From Stomoxys calcitrans (Eukaryota; Arthropoda; Insecta; Diptera; Muscidae), in the NCBI RefSeq assembly GCF_963082655.1, contig NC_081552.1, positions 121,310,958 to 121,374,957 on the forward strand: a stretch of DNA of 64,000 bases, written 5' to 3'. Positions 45,880-56,520 of the stretch are shown piece after piece. Positions within the stretch are counted from its first letter, which is position 1; every line of letters begins with the position of its first letter. Position numbers and translations under genes: made by a program. The notes beneath the pieces were generated by a model. The model saw nothing but the letters and a program-made list of their open reading frames with translations. It was not told the origin of the DNA and did not search any database.

Positions 45880-48117
45880 ATACCCTCCACCATAGGATGG
45901 GGGGTATACAAATTTTGCCTTTTCGGTGATAGCACCTCGAAATATGCCTCTAAGACCCATAATGATATTTTAAGTCGATCTAGCCATGATCTTCATGACA
46001 TTTTAAGCCGATCTAGCCATGTCCGCCCGTCTGTCCGTCCGTCCGTCTATCGAAAGCAAGTTAACTTTAGAAGGAGTAGAGCCAGGCGCTTGAAATTTTG
46101 CACAAATATATCCTTTTTATGTAGGTCGGTTCGGATTGTAAAGGGGCCAAATCGGTCCATGTTTTGATATAGCTGCCATAAAAACCGATTTTGGATCTTG
46201 ACTTCATGAGCCACTAGAGGACACAACTCTTATCCGATATGGCTGAAATTGTGCATGAAGTGATTTGTTGTGCCTTTCAACAACTGTGCCAAATTTGGTT
46301 CAAATCGGTCCCTAACTTGATATAGCTGCCATATAAACCTATATTGGGTCTTGACTTCTAGAGCTTCTAGAGGGCGCAATTCTCATTCGATTTAGTTGAA
46401 ATTTTGTATGAGGTGTTCTGTTATGACTTCCAACAACTGTGCTTAGCATGGTTCAAGTCGGTACATAACCTAATATAGCTGCCATATAAACCGATTTGGG
46501 ATCTTGACTTCTAAGGTCTCTAAAGGGCGCAATTCTTATACCATTTGGCTGAAATTTTGTACAACGGCTTCTCCCATGATCCTCACATACATGTCCAATA
46601 TGGTCTTAGTCGATCTATAGCTTCCTGAGCCCCTACAAGGCGCAATTCTTATCCGAATGGACTGAAATACTACCCAATGACTACTACTTTGCTTTTTATA
46701 CCCACCACCGAAGGATGGGGCCACTAGAGGACACAATTCATTTTGTCATTCCGTTTGCAACACATCGAAATATCCATTTCCGACCCTATAAAGTATATAT
46801 ATTCTTGATCAGCGTAAAAATCTAAGACGATCTAGACATGTCCGTCCGTCTGTCCGTCTGTCTGTTGAAATCACGCTACAGTCTTTAAAAATTGAGATAT
46901 TTTGCACAGATTCCTTTTTTGTCCATAAGCAGGTTAAGTTCGAAGATGGGCTATATCGGACTATATCTTGATATAGCCCCCATATAGACCGATCCCCCGA
47001 TTTAGAGTCTTAGGCGCATAAAAGCCACATTTATTATCCGATTTTGCTGAAATTTGGGACAGTGAGTTGTGTTAGGCCCTTTGACATCCTCCGTCAATTT
47101 GGCTCAGATCGGTCCAGAGTTGGATATAGCTGCCATATAGACCCATCCTCCGACTTAGGGTCTTTGGCCAATAAAAGCCACATTTATTGTCCCATTTGGA
47201 TGGCACAGTGAGTTGTGTTAGGCCCTTCAACATTCTTCGTCAATTTGGCTCAGATCGGTCCAAATTTGGATATAGCTGCCATATAGACCGATCCTCCGAT
47301 TTATGGTCTTAGGCCCATAAAAGCCACATTTATTATCCGATTTTGCTGAAATTTGGGACAGTGAGTTGTGTTGAGCCCTTCGATATCCTTCGTCAATTTG
47401 GCCTAGATCGGTCCAAATTTGGATATAGCTGCCATATAGACCGATCCTCCGATTTATGGTCTTAGGCCCATAAAAGCCACATTTATTATCCGATTTTGCT
47501 GAAATTTGGGGCAGTGAGTTGCGGTAAGCCCTTCAACATTCTTCGTCAATTTGGCCCAGATCGGTCCAAATTTGGATAAAGCTGCCATATAGACCGATCT
47601 CTCGATTTAAGGTTTTGGGCCCATAAAAAGCGCATTTATTGTCCGATGTCGCCGAAATTTGGGACAATGACTTGTGTTGGGCCCTTCGATATTTGTCTTC
47701 AATTTGGCTCAGATCGGTCCAGATTTGGATATAACTGCCATATTGACCGATCTCTCGGTTGAACAATGACTTGTACTTATAAGCATTTGGTCTAAATCGG
47801 ATGATATCTATAGAGCTGCTATGGGGCATAAGGTATGCATTTTTCACTGGATTTTGACGAAATGTGGTTCACATATATACCCGAGGTGGTGGGTATCCAA
47901 AGTTCGGCCCGGCCGAACTTAACGCCTTTTTACTTGTTAACATTCAATTCACTTATGGTCCAAATCGGTCTTGATATATTTCCAATGTCATAGTAATTCT
48001 TATGTATTATTTCTTGTTCGCCTAAAATGAGATGCCGTGCAAAATTCCACAAATGCGATCCATGGTGGAGGGTGTATAAGATTCGGCCCTGCCGAACATA
48101 GCAGGTTCTTACTTGTT
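45880..48117 (+). mobile_element. F1 element (outer), interrupted by F2
   Basis: Head ATACCCTCCACCATAGGATG at 45880. The first part runs to 46697 and the second from 47939 (AACATTCAATTCACTTATGG) to CTTGTT at 48117, with a mutated hairpin TTCGGCCCTGCCGAA. The microsatellite region is partly duplicated ('GCCGATCTAGCCATG' twice, at about 45975 and 46005). Flanks match the uninterrupted segment at 38071-38265. Confidence 0.9.
46698..47938 (+). mobile_element. F2 element (inner), nested in F1
   Basis: ATACCCACCACCGAAGGATG to CTTGTT, complete, with about two monomers fewer than the relative at 43601-45155. Bases 46721-46736 (CCACTAGAGGACACAA) are foreign to F2 and copied from 46211-46226. The deletion 'ATTGAGATATTTTGCACAG' near 46890-46908 is specific to this copy. 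Confidence 0.9.
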
Positions 48118-48429
48118 TAATTTCCTTTTTCACAGTTGTAAATATATGTATTGTTTGGTACCTTTTAAGCAAAACAGACCGAGGTAAATGTTGGTTTGTG
48201 TTTTTAGTGCGTTTTTTTTCATATTTCAGCCCCAGTAACTTAGTAACCTTATTTGAAAGATACTGTTGTGGCCTTTAAAAGAAGGTAAGATTCATAGAAA
48301 TCCGTTGTGAATTAAATAAGTTATGCCCGTTTAAAACCGAAAATTTACGAAAACGCGTTTTTCTCTACATTTAGCGTCCTAAAATCACTTAAAAAAGTTA
48401 CCCAAGTTTCGTATCATAGTGCTATTAGC
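48118..48429. other. Right half of duplicated segment, then unclassified
   Basis: 48118-48212 is the right half of the segment found inverted at 38071-38265. The remainder to 48429 is unrecognised. Confidence 0.6.
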
Positions 48430-48795
48430 ACCACACAGACTGGAACTTTGAGTTCTCAACTGTGTGGTGTTCATTGCCACGAGAGGTTTAGCTGCGAGCT
48501 ACCGTGCGTGTCCACAGGTTGCGGATAGTGGAGTAGCTGCAACTACAGTCGCGGACAATCAGCGGTTTCGAGTGGAGAGTCTCAATGAGAAGCCAGGCGG
48601 CACCGGTTCTTGCATAAATACTGAGTGCCTATGATGCTCGATATGCCAAAGCGAGTTGTTGGCGCCTTAAATGACAAACGTTCATCTTTTTCCGGCGGCG
48701 ATCGGTCCTTCGGGCTGGAATGAGCTTGCTCATCTATGGAGCTTAACGAGGATCGCCACCTCCAAATATAGATATATGGCTACAACAACAACAAC
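48430..48795 (+). mobile_element. Short non-autonomous retroelement with (CAA)n tail
   Basis: A GC-richer island in AT-rich DNA ending in GGCTACAACAACAACAAC at 48778-48795. Its last bases match the 3' end of LINE B/B2 (read on minus, GCTACAACAACAACAAC). No coding frame and no clear A/B box. Internal words such as 'GGGCTGGAATGAGCTTGC' and 'GGAGCTTAACGAGGATCGCC' are well preserved. Most likely a SINE-like element or an internally deleted LINE using the Jockey-like machinery. Confidence 0.6.
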
Positions 48796-49372
48796 CTCGA
48801 GGAACAAAGGAACAATTTTTTGGAGCTCCTAGAAGCTCTGATTTGTGTCGGAATTTGCTAAAGTACGCTTAAATATCCGTAAATTGTTCTAGAAAACCTT
48901 TTTTGGCCCCTTATTTTTATCATAGAATATGTCGTAAGCACCTAAGGTTCTTTAATGCTAAAATTTTTATAATTTGACTTGTTTTTTGCTAAAAAATTTT
49001 CGCTCGAAAGCAAATTACCAGTTGACTTGTTTTGACAGTTGCTTTGCATTGTTGACAACTTTTACGATATACATGAACCTATTTTTGTATGGGAATGCTT
49101 ACGTTTTTGTTCGGCTTGTCTTTCGATAAATTTTTTGTTTAAAATAAGATATTCAATCCGAAATCAGTTTAATTTGTTTGCAGGTCGAACGGAAGCCTGC
49201 GTTCGACGTTGACAAACAGGCTATTAGTTTACCAATTTCATGCAAGAACCTTAAATACTCAACTAAATAGGTTCCTTAAAAAGCAGTTCATCCAACTTTG
49301 GACGTTGTGGCGGCACGTGTTATCGTTAACCTCCTTAATACTTCGTATTTTGATTTTTGGGTTAAAAAGAAA
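48796..49372. other. AT-rich, no recognised feature
   Basis: Nothing supported. The frame starting at 49209 runs into the F1 element and is not a gene. Confidence 0.5.
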
Positions 49373-50914
49373 AACAAGTAAAAGCGTGCTAAGTTCGGCC
49401 GGGCCGAATCTTATATACCCTCCACCATGGATCGCATTTGTCGAGTTCTTTTCCCGGCATCTCTTCTTAGGCAAAAAAGGATATAAGAAAAGATTTGCTC
49501 TGCTATTAGAGCGATATCAAGATATGGTCCGGTTTGGACCACACTTAAATTACATGTTGGAGAACTCTGTAGAATGTCAGCCAATTCGAATAAGAATTGC
49601 ACCCTTTGAGGGCTCAAGAAAATAGAGCGACCGATTTATATGGGAGCTGTATCGGGCTATAGACCGATTCAGACCATAATAAACACATTTGTTGATGGTC
49701 ATGAGAGGATCCATCGTACAAAATTTCAGGCATATCGGATAATAATTGCGATCTCTAGAGGCTCAAGAAGTCAAGATCACAGATCGGTTTATATGGCAGC
49801 TATATCAGGTTATGAACCGATTTGAACCTTATTTGACACAGTTGTTGAAAGTAAAAATAAAATACGTCATGCAAAATTCCAGCCAAATCGGATAGGAATT
49901 GCCCCCTCTAGAAACTCAAGAAATCAAATCCCCATATCTGTTTATATGACAGCTATATCAGGTTATGAACCGATTTAAACGATACTTGGCACAGTTGTTG
50001 GATATTATAACGAAAGACTTCCTGCAAAAATTCATTCAAATCGGATAAGAATTGTGCCCTCTAGAGGGTCAAGAAGTCAAGACCCAAGATCGGTTTATAT
50101 GGCAGCTATATCAGGTTATGGACCGATTTGAACCATACTTGGCACTGTTGTTGGATATAATAAGAAAACACGATTTCAACCATACTTGGCACAGTTGTTG
50201 GATATCATAACAAAACACGTCGTGCAAAATTTCATTCTAATCGGATAAGAATTGCGCACTCTAGAGGCTCAATAAATCAAGATCCCAGATCGGTTTATAT
50301 GGCAGCTATATCAGGTTATGAACCGATTTGAACCTTATTTGACACAATTGTTGAAAGTAAGAATAAAATAATTCATGAAAAATTTCTGCCAATTCGGATA
50401 GGAATTGCGCCCTCTAGAAGCTCAAGAAGTCAAGTACCCAGATCTGTTTATATGACAGCTATATCAGGTTATAAACCGATTTGAACCACACTTGGCACAG
50501 TTGTTGGATATCATAACAAAACACATCGTGCAAAATTTCATTCTAATCGGATAATAATTGCGTACTCTAAAGGCTCAAGATAGCAAGACCCAAGATGGGT
50601 TTATATAGCAGCTATATCAGGATATGAACCGATTTGAACCATACTTGGCACAGTGGTTGGATATAATAACAAAACACTTCGTGCAAAAATGCATTTAAAT
50701 CGGATAAGAATTGTGCCCTCTAGAGGCTTAAGAAGTCAAGACCCAAGATTGGTTTATATGTCAGCTATATAAGGTTATGGACCGATTTAAACCATACTTG
50801 GCACAGTTATTGAATATCAAAACAAAACACGTCGTGCAAAATTTCATTCCAATCGGATAAGAATTGCGCACTCTAGAGGCTCAAGAAGTCAAGACCCAAG
50901 ATCGGTTTATATGG
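49373..50914 (-). mobile_element. F1 element, head lost, joined head-to-head to another F1
   Basis: CTTGTT (49378-49373) and hairpin at the left, then about eight monomers to 50914, where the microsatellite and head should follow. Instead the sequence continues as an F1 copy in plus orientation. Confidence 0.8.
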
Positions 50915-51456
50915 CATAAGATGGGGGGTATACTAATTTCGTCATTCTGTTTGTAACTACTCGAAATATTCGTCTGAGACCCCATAAAGTATATATATTC
51001 TTGATCGTCGTGACATTTTATGTCGATCTAGCCATTTCCGTCCGTCCGTCCGTCCGTCGAAAGCACGCTAACTTCCGAAGGAGTAAAGCTAGCCGCTTGA
51101 AATTTTGCACAAGTACTTATTATTAGTGTAAGTCGGTTGGTATTGTAAATGGGCCATATCGGTCCATGTTTTGATATAGCTGCCATATAAACCGATCTTG
51201 GGTCTTGACTTCTTGAGCCTCTAGAGTGCGCAATTCTTATCCGATTTGCTGAAATTTTACACAGGTCTCCAACATATAATTTAATTGTGGTCCGAACCGG
51301 ACCATATCTTGATATCGTTTTAATAGCAGAGCAACTCTTTTCTTATGTCCTTTTTTGCCTAAGAAGAGATGCCGGGAAAAGAACTCGACAAATGCGATCG
51401 ATGGTGGAGGGTATATAAGATTTGGCCCGGCCGAACTTAGCACGCTTTTACTTGTT
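50915..51456 (+). mobile_element. F1 element, short, first bases lost
   Basis: Starts at AAGATGGGGGGTATAC (missing ATACCCTCCACC), with the microsatellite at 51039-51058, one monomer and the normal end CTTGTT at 51456. The hairpin is TTTGGCCCGGCCGAA. Confidence 0.82.
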
Positions 51457-51582
51457 GAGACTTTATTCGGAAGTTCATAAATAAAGCTCATTGGACACCC
51501 TCTTATTGCCAGTACATTTAACCTTCTTCTTATTTCTTTGTTTTCATTTATTCGCGCGAACACCAGTGTTAATTTTATTTTT

Positions 51583-52389
51583 ATACCCTCCACCATAGGA
51601 TGGGGGGTTATACTAATTTCGTCATTCTGTTTGTAACTACTCGAAATATTCGTCTGAGACCCCATAAAATACACATATTCTTGATCGTCGCGACATTTTA
51701 TGTCGATCTAGCCATGTCCGTCCGTCTGTCGAAAGCACGCTAATTTCCGAAGGAGTGAAGCTAGCTGCTTGAAATTTTGCACAAACATTTTTTATTAGCA
51801 CGCTAATTTCCGAAGGAGTGAAGCTAGCTGCTTGAAATTTTGCACAAACATTTTTTATTAGTGTAGGTCGGTTGGTATTGTAAATGGGCCATATCATTCC
51901 ATGTTTTGATACAGCTGCCATATAAACCTATCTTGGGTCTTGATTTCTTTGGCCTCTAGAGTGCGCAATTCTTATCATGAAATTTTGCACGATGTGTTAT
52001 GTTATGATATCCAACAACTGTGTCAAATATGGTTCAAATCGGTTCATAACCTGATATAGCTGCCATATAAACCGATAAGGGATCTTGACTTCTTGAGCCT
52101 CTAGAGGTCGCAATTATTATCCGATCTGCCTGAAATTTTGTACGACGGATGTTCTCATGACCATTAATATACGTGTTTATTATGGCCTGAATCGGTCTAC
52201 AGCCTTATATAGCTCCCACATAAATCGATCTCTCTATTTTACTTCTTGAGCCCCCAAAGGGCGCAATTTTTATTCGAATTGGCTGACATTTTACACAGGT
52301 CTCCAATATATAATTTAATTGTGGTCCAAACCGGACCACATCTTGATATCCCTCTAATACCAGAGCAAATCTTTTCTTAGATCCTTTTT
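51583..52389 (+). mobile_element. F1 element, 3' end replaced by F2 insertion
   Basis: Head ATACCCTCCACCATAGGATG at 51583, running to 'CTTAGATCCTTTTT' at 52389, where an F2 starts. The expected last roughly 100 bp of F1 are not found after that F2. It includes the 63-bp tandem duplication at 51735-51860. Confidence 0.82.
51735..51860 (+). repeat. Perfect 63-bp tandem duplication within F1
   Basis: 51735-51797 and 51798-51860 are identical, beginning GCACGCTAATTTCCGAAG. No other F1 copy in the window has this duplication, so it arose in this copy and recently. Confidence 0.92.
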
Positions 52390-53592
52390 ATACCCACCAC
52401 TGAAAGTTGGGGGTATATTCATTTTGTCATTCCGTTTCAACACATCGAAATATGCATTTTCGACCCTATAAAGTATATATATTCTTGATCAGCGTAAAAA
52501 TTTAAGACGATCTAGACATGTCCTTCCGTCTGTCCGTCTGCCTGTTGAAATCACGCTACAGTCTTCAAAATAGAGATATTAAGTTCGAAGATGGGCTATA
52601 TCGGACCATATCTTGATATAGCCCCCATATAGACCGATCCTCAGATTTAGGGTCTTAGGCCCATAAAAGCTACATTTATTATCCGATTTTGCTGAAATTT
52701 GGGACAGTGAGTTGCCTTAGGTCCTTCGACATCCTTCGTCAATTTGGCTCAGATCGGTTCAGATTTGGATATAGCTGCCATATAGACCGATCCTTCGATT
52801 TAGGGTCTTAGACCAATTAATGGAGCATGTATTGTCCGATGTCGCCGCAATATGGGACAGTGAGTTGTGTTAGGTCCTTCGACATCCTGCATCAATTTCA
52901 CTCAGATCGGTCCAGATTTGGATATAGCTGCCATATAGACCGATTCTCCAATTTAGAGTCTTAGGCCCATAAAAGCCACATTTATTATCCGATTTTGAGA
53001 AAATTTGGGACAGTGAGTTGTATTAGGCCCTCCAACATCCTCCATCAATTTGGCTCAGATCGGTCCAGATTTGGATACAGCTGCCATATAGACCGATCTC
53101 TCGGTTTTAGGTTTTGGGGCCATAAAAAGCTCATTTATTGTCCGATGTTGCCGAAATTTGGGACAAAGAGTTAAGTTAAGCCCCTCCACATATTTCTTCA
53201 AGTTGGTCTAGATCAATCAAGATTTGGATATAGCTGCCATATAAACCGATCTCTCGATTTAAAGTCTTGGCCCCATAAAAGGCGCATTTTTAATCCGATT
53301 GCGATTGAAATTTGACACACTGACTTATGTTATGCTTTTCGACTTCCGTGTGGTATATAGTTCAGATCGGTTTATTTTTAGATATAACTACTAAAAAGAC
53401 CAATATTTTGTTATATACAATTGAACAATAACTTTTACTTATTAGTATTTGGTCAAAATCAGAACATAGCTGCTATGGGGCATAAGGTATGAATTTTGCA
53501 CCGGATTTTGAGGAAAAGTGGTTCACATATATATCCGAGGTGGTGGGTATCCAAAGTTCGGCGCGGCCGAACTTAACGCCTTTTTACTTGTT
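52390..53592 (+). mobile_element. F2 DINE/helentron-like element, full length
   Basis: ATACCCACCACTGAAAGTTG to CTTGTT (53587-53592). The hairpin is TTCGGCGCGGCCGAA. Inserted after a run of five T inside an F1 copy. Confidence 0.87.
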
Positions 53593-53835
53593 TATGGGAG
53601 AAATAGTAGTATTTAGTAGTACAAATAGTAATATTATTATATTATCTGATACTATAACAAAAGACTGTCAAGTCGTATAATAAGAATCCAATAAATCAAA
53701 TTTGAATCATTTTACTGAAATGGTTCAAGAGATATCACCTATTTGTCGAGAATTTTGTGAAAAAATGGAAAATTGGTCAAGACAATGTTCTGTGAAAAAG
53801 AGCCCAAAATTGTTTTCGATTTTCACTCTTTTTTT
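53593..53835. other. Pre-insertion flank of LINE C, no gene recognised
   Basis: A plus frame 53702-53914 ends in a hydrophobic run, but its last part is the LINE tail, so the apparent membrane segment is artificial. Confidence 0.5.
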
Positions 53836-53849
53836 ACTGAGTCTTGTAT
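53836..53849. repeat. Target-site duplication of LINE C (3' side)
   Basis: ACTGAGTCTTGTAT, identical to 56480-56493, immediately before the (ATT)n tail. Confidence 0.88.
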
Positions 53850-56479
53850 TATTATTATTATTATTTATTAATAGATTGATTAAGAAATACAAAATAATAC
53901 ATGCATGTATATAATATTGATTCTTAAGCATACAATCTATATATGGCTTAGCACATATGCTGCTTGCCATGTTAAAATATTTAATCATTTATATAATTTT
54001 CAAACATCAAAACAGTTTATTATTAATTTTCTATATTTGATACAGCTTTCTAAATAAGAGTACAGAGAGGTAAGATTCGTGCCATTTAGTATGTTTAATG
54101 TTTCATTTTCTTCGAGACTTATTTTGTTAAAATAAAGTTTCCTAAATTCTTTCAAAATAGGACATTTTCCAATAAAATGTAAAGTATTTTCAGGTTCATC
54201 TGTGTTACAGATAGAACATATGCCAGTAGTGTTACTTCGAAATGCCCTGGAATTCAGATCAAGCAATCCACCTCTGGCTTTAATGATCAAGCTGGTAGCA
54301 CGAGCAGAAAGATTCTCTGTCAGTGTTGGGATCATATTATAATCAAGATATGGGTAGAGATCGTGAAACTGAGAATTTCTGGCTGCCGATTCAAAACTAT
54401 ATCGTTCCTTTACATTCAAGGCATCAATTATTTCCCTCCAATAGGCGCATAAGGGCAATCTATTGTTGGCGGGCAGATAGTTCAAATCCTGACATAATTC
54501 CGACCACACTTTTGCCCAGGAAATATTTAGTTTAAGGATTTCCTCTGCTAGAATTCGAGGAAGTCTACTAACTTCTAGTTGAAGTACCCTCTTGATGTAA
54601 AGAAAATGAGTTTTAAGGGTGGAGGAGTATAAGGAGTATAGTCCGGATTCTAGATACAACATATAATTAGGTGTGTTGTTAGGTAAGTAAAACATCTTTT
54701 TAATGAAAAAACGAAACAACTTTTCAACATCATCATATTTTTCGTAACCCCATACTTGAGCAGCATAACACATGATAGACTTTGAACAAGAGTCAAATAT
54801 TTTTAATTTATTATCGTGAGAGATTCTTGGGTTATTTATATATTTCGACCACGTGGAGTTAATAGCAATTTTCGATGCCGATAATTTGTTCTTTAAATGG
54901 TCTTTGAAAGACAAATTGTACGCGATTTCCACACCGAGATAAGTATATCTGTTAACTATTTCTATATCTTCATCGTTGTAGCGGAAACGAAGACCGGACG
55001 ATATCCTAGTACTCTTTCTAAAAACCATAACTTTCGACTTAGTAAGGTTTACTTTTAAGCTCCATGTACTGCAATATTCCTGCAAAGTGTCAATCATAAT
55101 CTGTAAATCTTTAGGTGTATCAGACAAGATCACAATATCGTCGGCATAGAGTAGTATCTTCACGTGTGTGTTCGCGATATTTATTCCTCCAGTTAGAGCA
55201 TCGGGTAAGTCATTTAAATATAGTGAAAAAAGAACTGGGCTAAGAATACATCCCTGTTTCACTCCCGACTCTACAGGAAAATATTCCGAGTATGTATTTC
55301 CATCCCATACTCTGCTTTTAGTATTCTTGTACAGTAATGTCACTATCGATACAATTTTCGTTGAAAGTCCTAAAGATGAGAGTTTGTAGAACAGACTGTT
55401 TCTTGGGATAAGATCAAAAGCCGCGGAAAAATCAACAAAAAAGGCATAAGTGGTCTTACCTTTAGCCTGGTTCAACTTCACAATGCTAACTAAATTGAAA
55501 ATGTTGTCAATCGTAGAATAATCCTTTCTGAAGCCAGCCTGAAATTCATTCAAAATACTATTCATTGACAACCAATTCGTTATCCTATTCAAAAGAATAG
55601 AGTTGAAAATTTTACAAACCGAGTCAATAAGCGATAAGCCTCTGTAGTTGCTTGGTACGTTTACATCCCCTTTTTTGTGTAATGGAATCAGAATGGATTC
55701 AGTGAATGTGATTGGTATGTCTCCCTTAAGGAAGATTTGATTGAAAACGTATAACAGTTTTTGAAGGAAACATCTGGGAGCATGTCTGTAGAACTCATAA
55801 GGGATACCATCCTGCCCTGGGGACTTATTCGGTTTCAACTTCCTTATAACATTATATAATTCATAATATTCAATAGGGGAATCTAAGAACGGGTCTACGA
55901 AAAACGGCATGCACCAACTAATTTCCTGGGATTGACCAGACTTATCCAAAAGCGAGCTGAAATATCGTTTGAACTCATTTGCATCAATGTTTCCTTTCAT
56001 GCTGTTCGAACTGGTACTTAATGATTTAGATAGTTCCCACCATTCCTTGCTACACTTTACTTCGTCTAACCTCATCAAGTTGTTGTTAAAATATTCCAAC
56101 TTCTTTTCACTACACAGCCTTCGAAAACTTTTCCTTGATGAGTAATAGAGCCTCCTATTGTTCTCCGTATTCATTCTTTTGTACAATTTTAGCCTTCTGT
56201 ACATAACAGACCGTGCACGGAAGCAAGACCAATCAAACCATCTTTGCCTAGGTTCAAAAAATTTTCTATTCCTCCTGTGGATATGAGCCTGTCTAATTGC
56301 CCGGGAAATGCTCTCGACCATAACATCAACAGGTAAACTATTCATTTGACCTAGATCAAGTAGCATGGAATTAAGTTTTCGTACATACTGTGCTTTATAT
56401 ATTCCTTTCCAATAAAGACGGTGTTGAATGTTGTTATCGCCTCCACTGCCCATTAGCCTAGGAATTCTGATTTGAAGGC
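53850..56479 (-). mobile_element. LINE C: young 5'-truncated non-LTR retrotransposon
   Basis: About 2.63 kb bounded by the 14-bp duplication. The minus-strand 3' end is a short UTR plus (AAT)n (plus: ATTATTATTATTATT at 53849-53870). The 5' end is truncated inside ORF2: the frame is open from the junction into the coding region, with no endonuclease. 5' truncation and a target duplication are the hallmarks of target-primed reverse transcription. The uninterrupted frame indicates recent insertion. Confidence 0.9.
54000..56453 (-). CDS. Reverse transcriptase ORF of LINE C (5'-truncated ORF2, 817 residues)
   Basis: Reverse transcriptase that would copy the element RNA at a nicked genomic target. 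A linker with 'RWFDWSCFRAR' (about 71-81) leads to palm motifs 'KPNKSPGQDGIPYEFYR' (207-223), 'SILIPLHKKGDVNVPSNYRGLSL' (253-275), 'FQAGFRKDYST' (304-314), 'FFVDFSAAFDLIP' (338-350, first catalytic D), 'VKQGCILSPVLFSLYLNDL' (398-416) and 'LLYADDIVIL' (434-443, catalytic DD). The thumb follows, with a C-terminal C-x2-C...H...C cluster ('CSICNTDEPENTLHFIGKCP'). No RNase H and no endonuclease; full elements of this type would have the latter upstream. The frame is open past the listed ATG to the truncation point at 56479, so this ATG is internal. Clade unsure: I/Vingi-like or CR1-like. All catalytic residues are present, but without endonuclease it is not autonomous. Confidence 0.9.
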   Translation of the reverse strand: MGSGGDNNIQHRLYWKGIYKAQYVRKLNSMLLDLGQMNSLPVDVMVESISRAIRQAHIHRRNRKFFEPRQRWFDWSCFRARSVMYRRLKLYKRMNTENNRRLYYSSRKSFRRLCSEKKLEYFNNNLMRLDEVKCSKEWWELSKSLSTSSNSMKGNIDANEFKRYFSSLLDKSGQSQEISWCMPFFVDPFLDSPIEYYELYNVIRKLKPNKSPGQDGIPYEFYRHAPRCFLQKLLYVFNQIFLKGDIPITFTESILIPLHKKGDVNVPSNYRGLSLIDSVCKIFNSILLNRITNWLSMNSILNEFQAGFRKDYSTIDNIFNLVSIVKLNQAKGKTTYAFFVDFSAAFDLIPRNSLFYKLSSLGLSTKIVSIVTLLYKNTKSRVWDGNTYSEYFPVESGVKQGCILSPVLFSLYLNDLPDALTGGINIANTHVKILLYADDIVILSDTPKDLQIMIDTLQEYCSTWSLKVNLTKSKVMVFRKSTRISSGLRFRYNDEDIEIVNRYTYLGVEIAYNLSFKDHLKNKLSASKIAINSTWSKYINNPRISHDNKLKIFDSCSKSIMCYAAQVWGYEKYDDVEKLFRFFIKKMFYLPNNTPNYMLYLESGLYSLYSSTLKTHFLYIKRVLQLEVSRLPRILAEEILKLNISWAKVWSELCQDLNYLPANNRLPLCAYWREIIDALNVKERYSFESAARNSQFHDLYPYLDYNMIPTLTENLSARATSLIIKARGGLLDLNSRAFRSNTTGICSICNTDEPENTLHFIGKCPILKEFRKLYFNKISLEENETLNILNGTNLTSLYSYLESCIKYRKLIINCFDV

Positions 56480-56493
56480 ACTGAGTCTTGTAT
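56480..56493. repeat. Target-site duplication of LINE C (5' side)
   Basis: ACTGAGTCTTGTAT, identical to 53836-53849, immediately beyond the truncated 5' end. Confidence 0.88.
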
Positions 56494-56520
56494 ATAAGAG
56501 ATAAATTAAGACAGAGTCAA

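Noticed and set aside
53702..53914. Small membrane protein (frame ending in a Leu-rich run)
   Set aside because: The hydrophobic end is encoded by the (ATT)n tail of the LINE C insertion and would not have existed before it.
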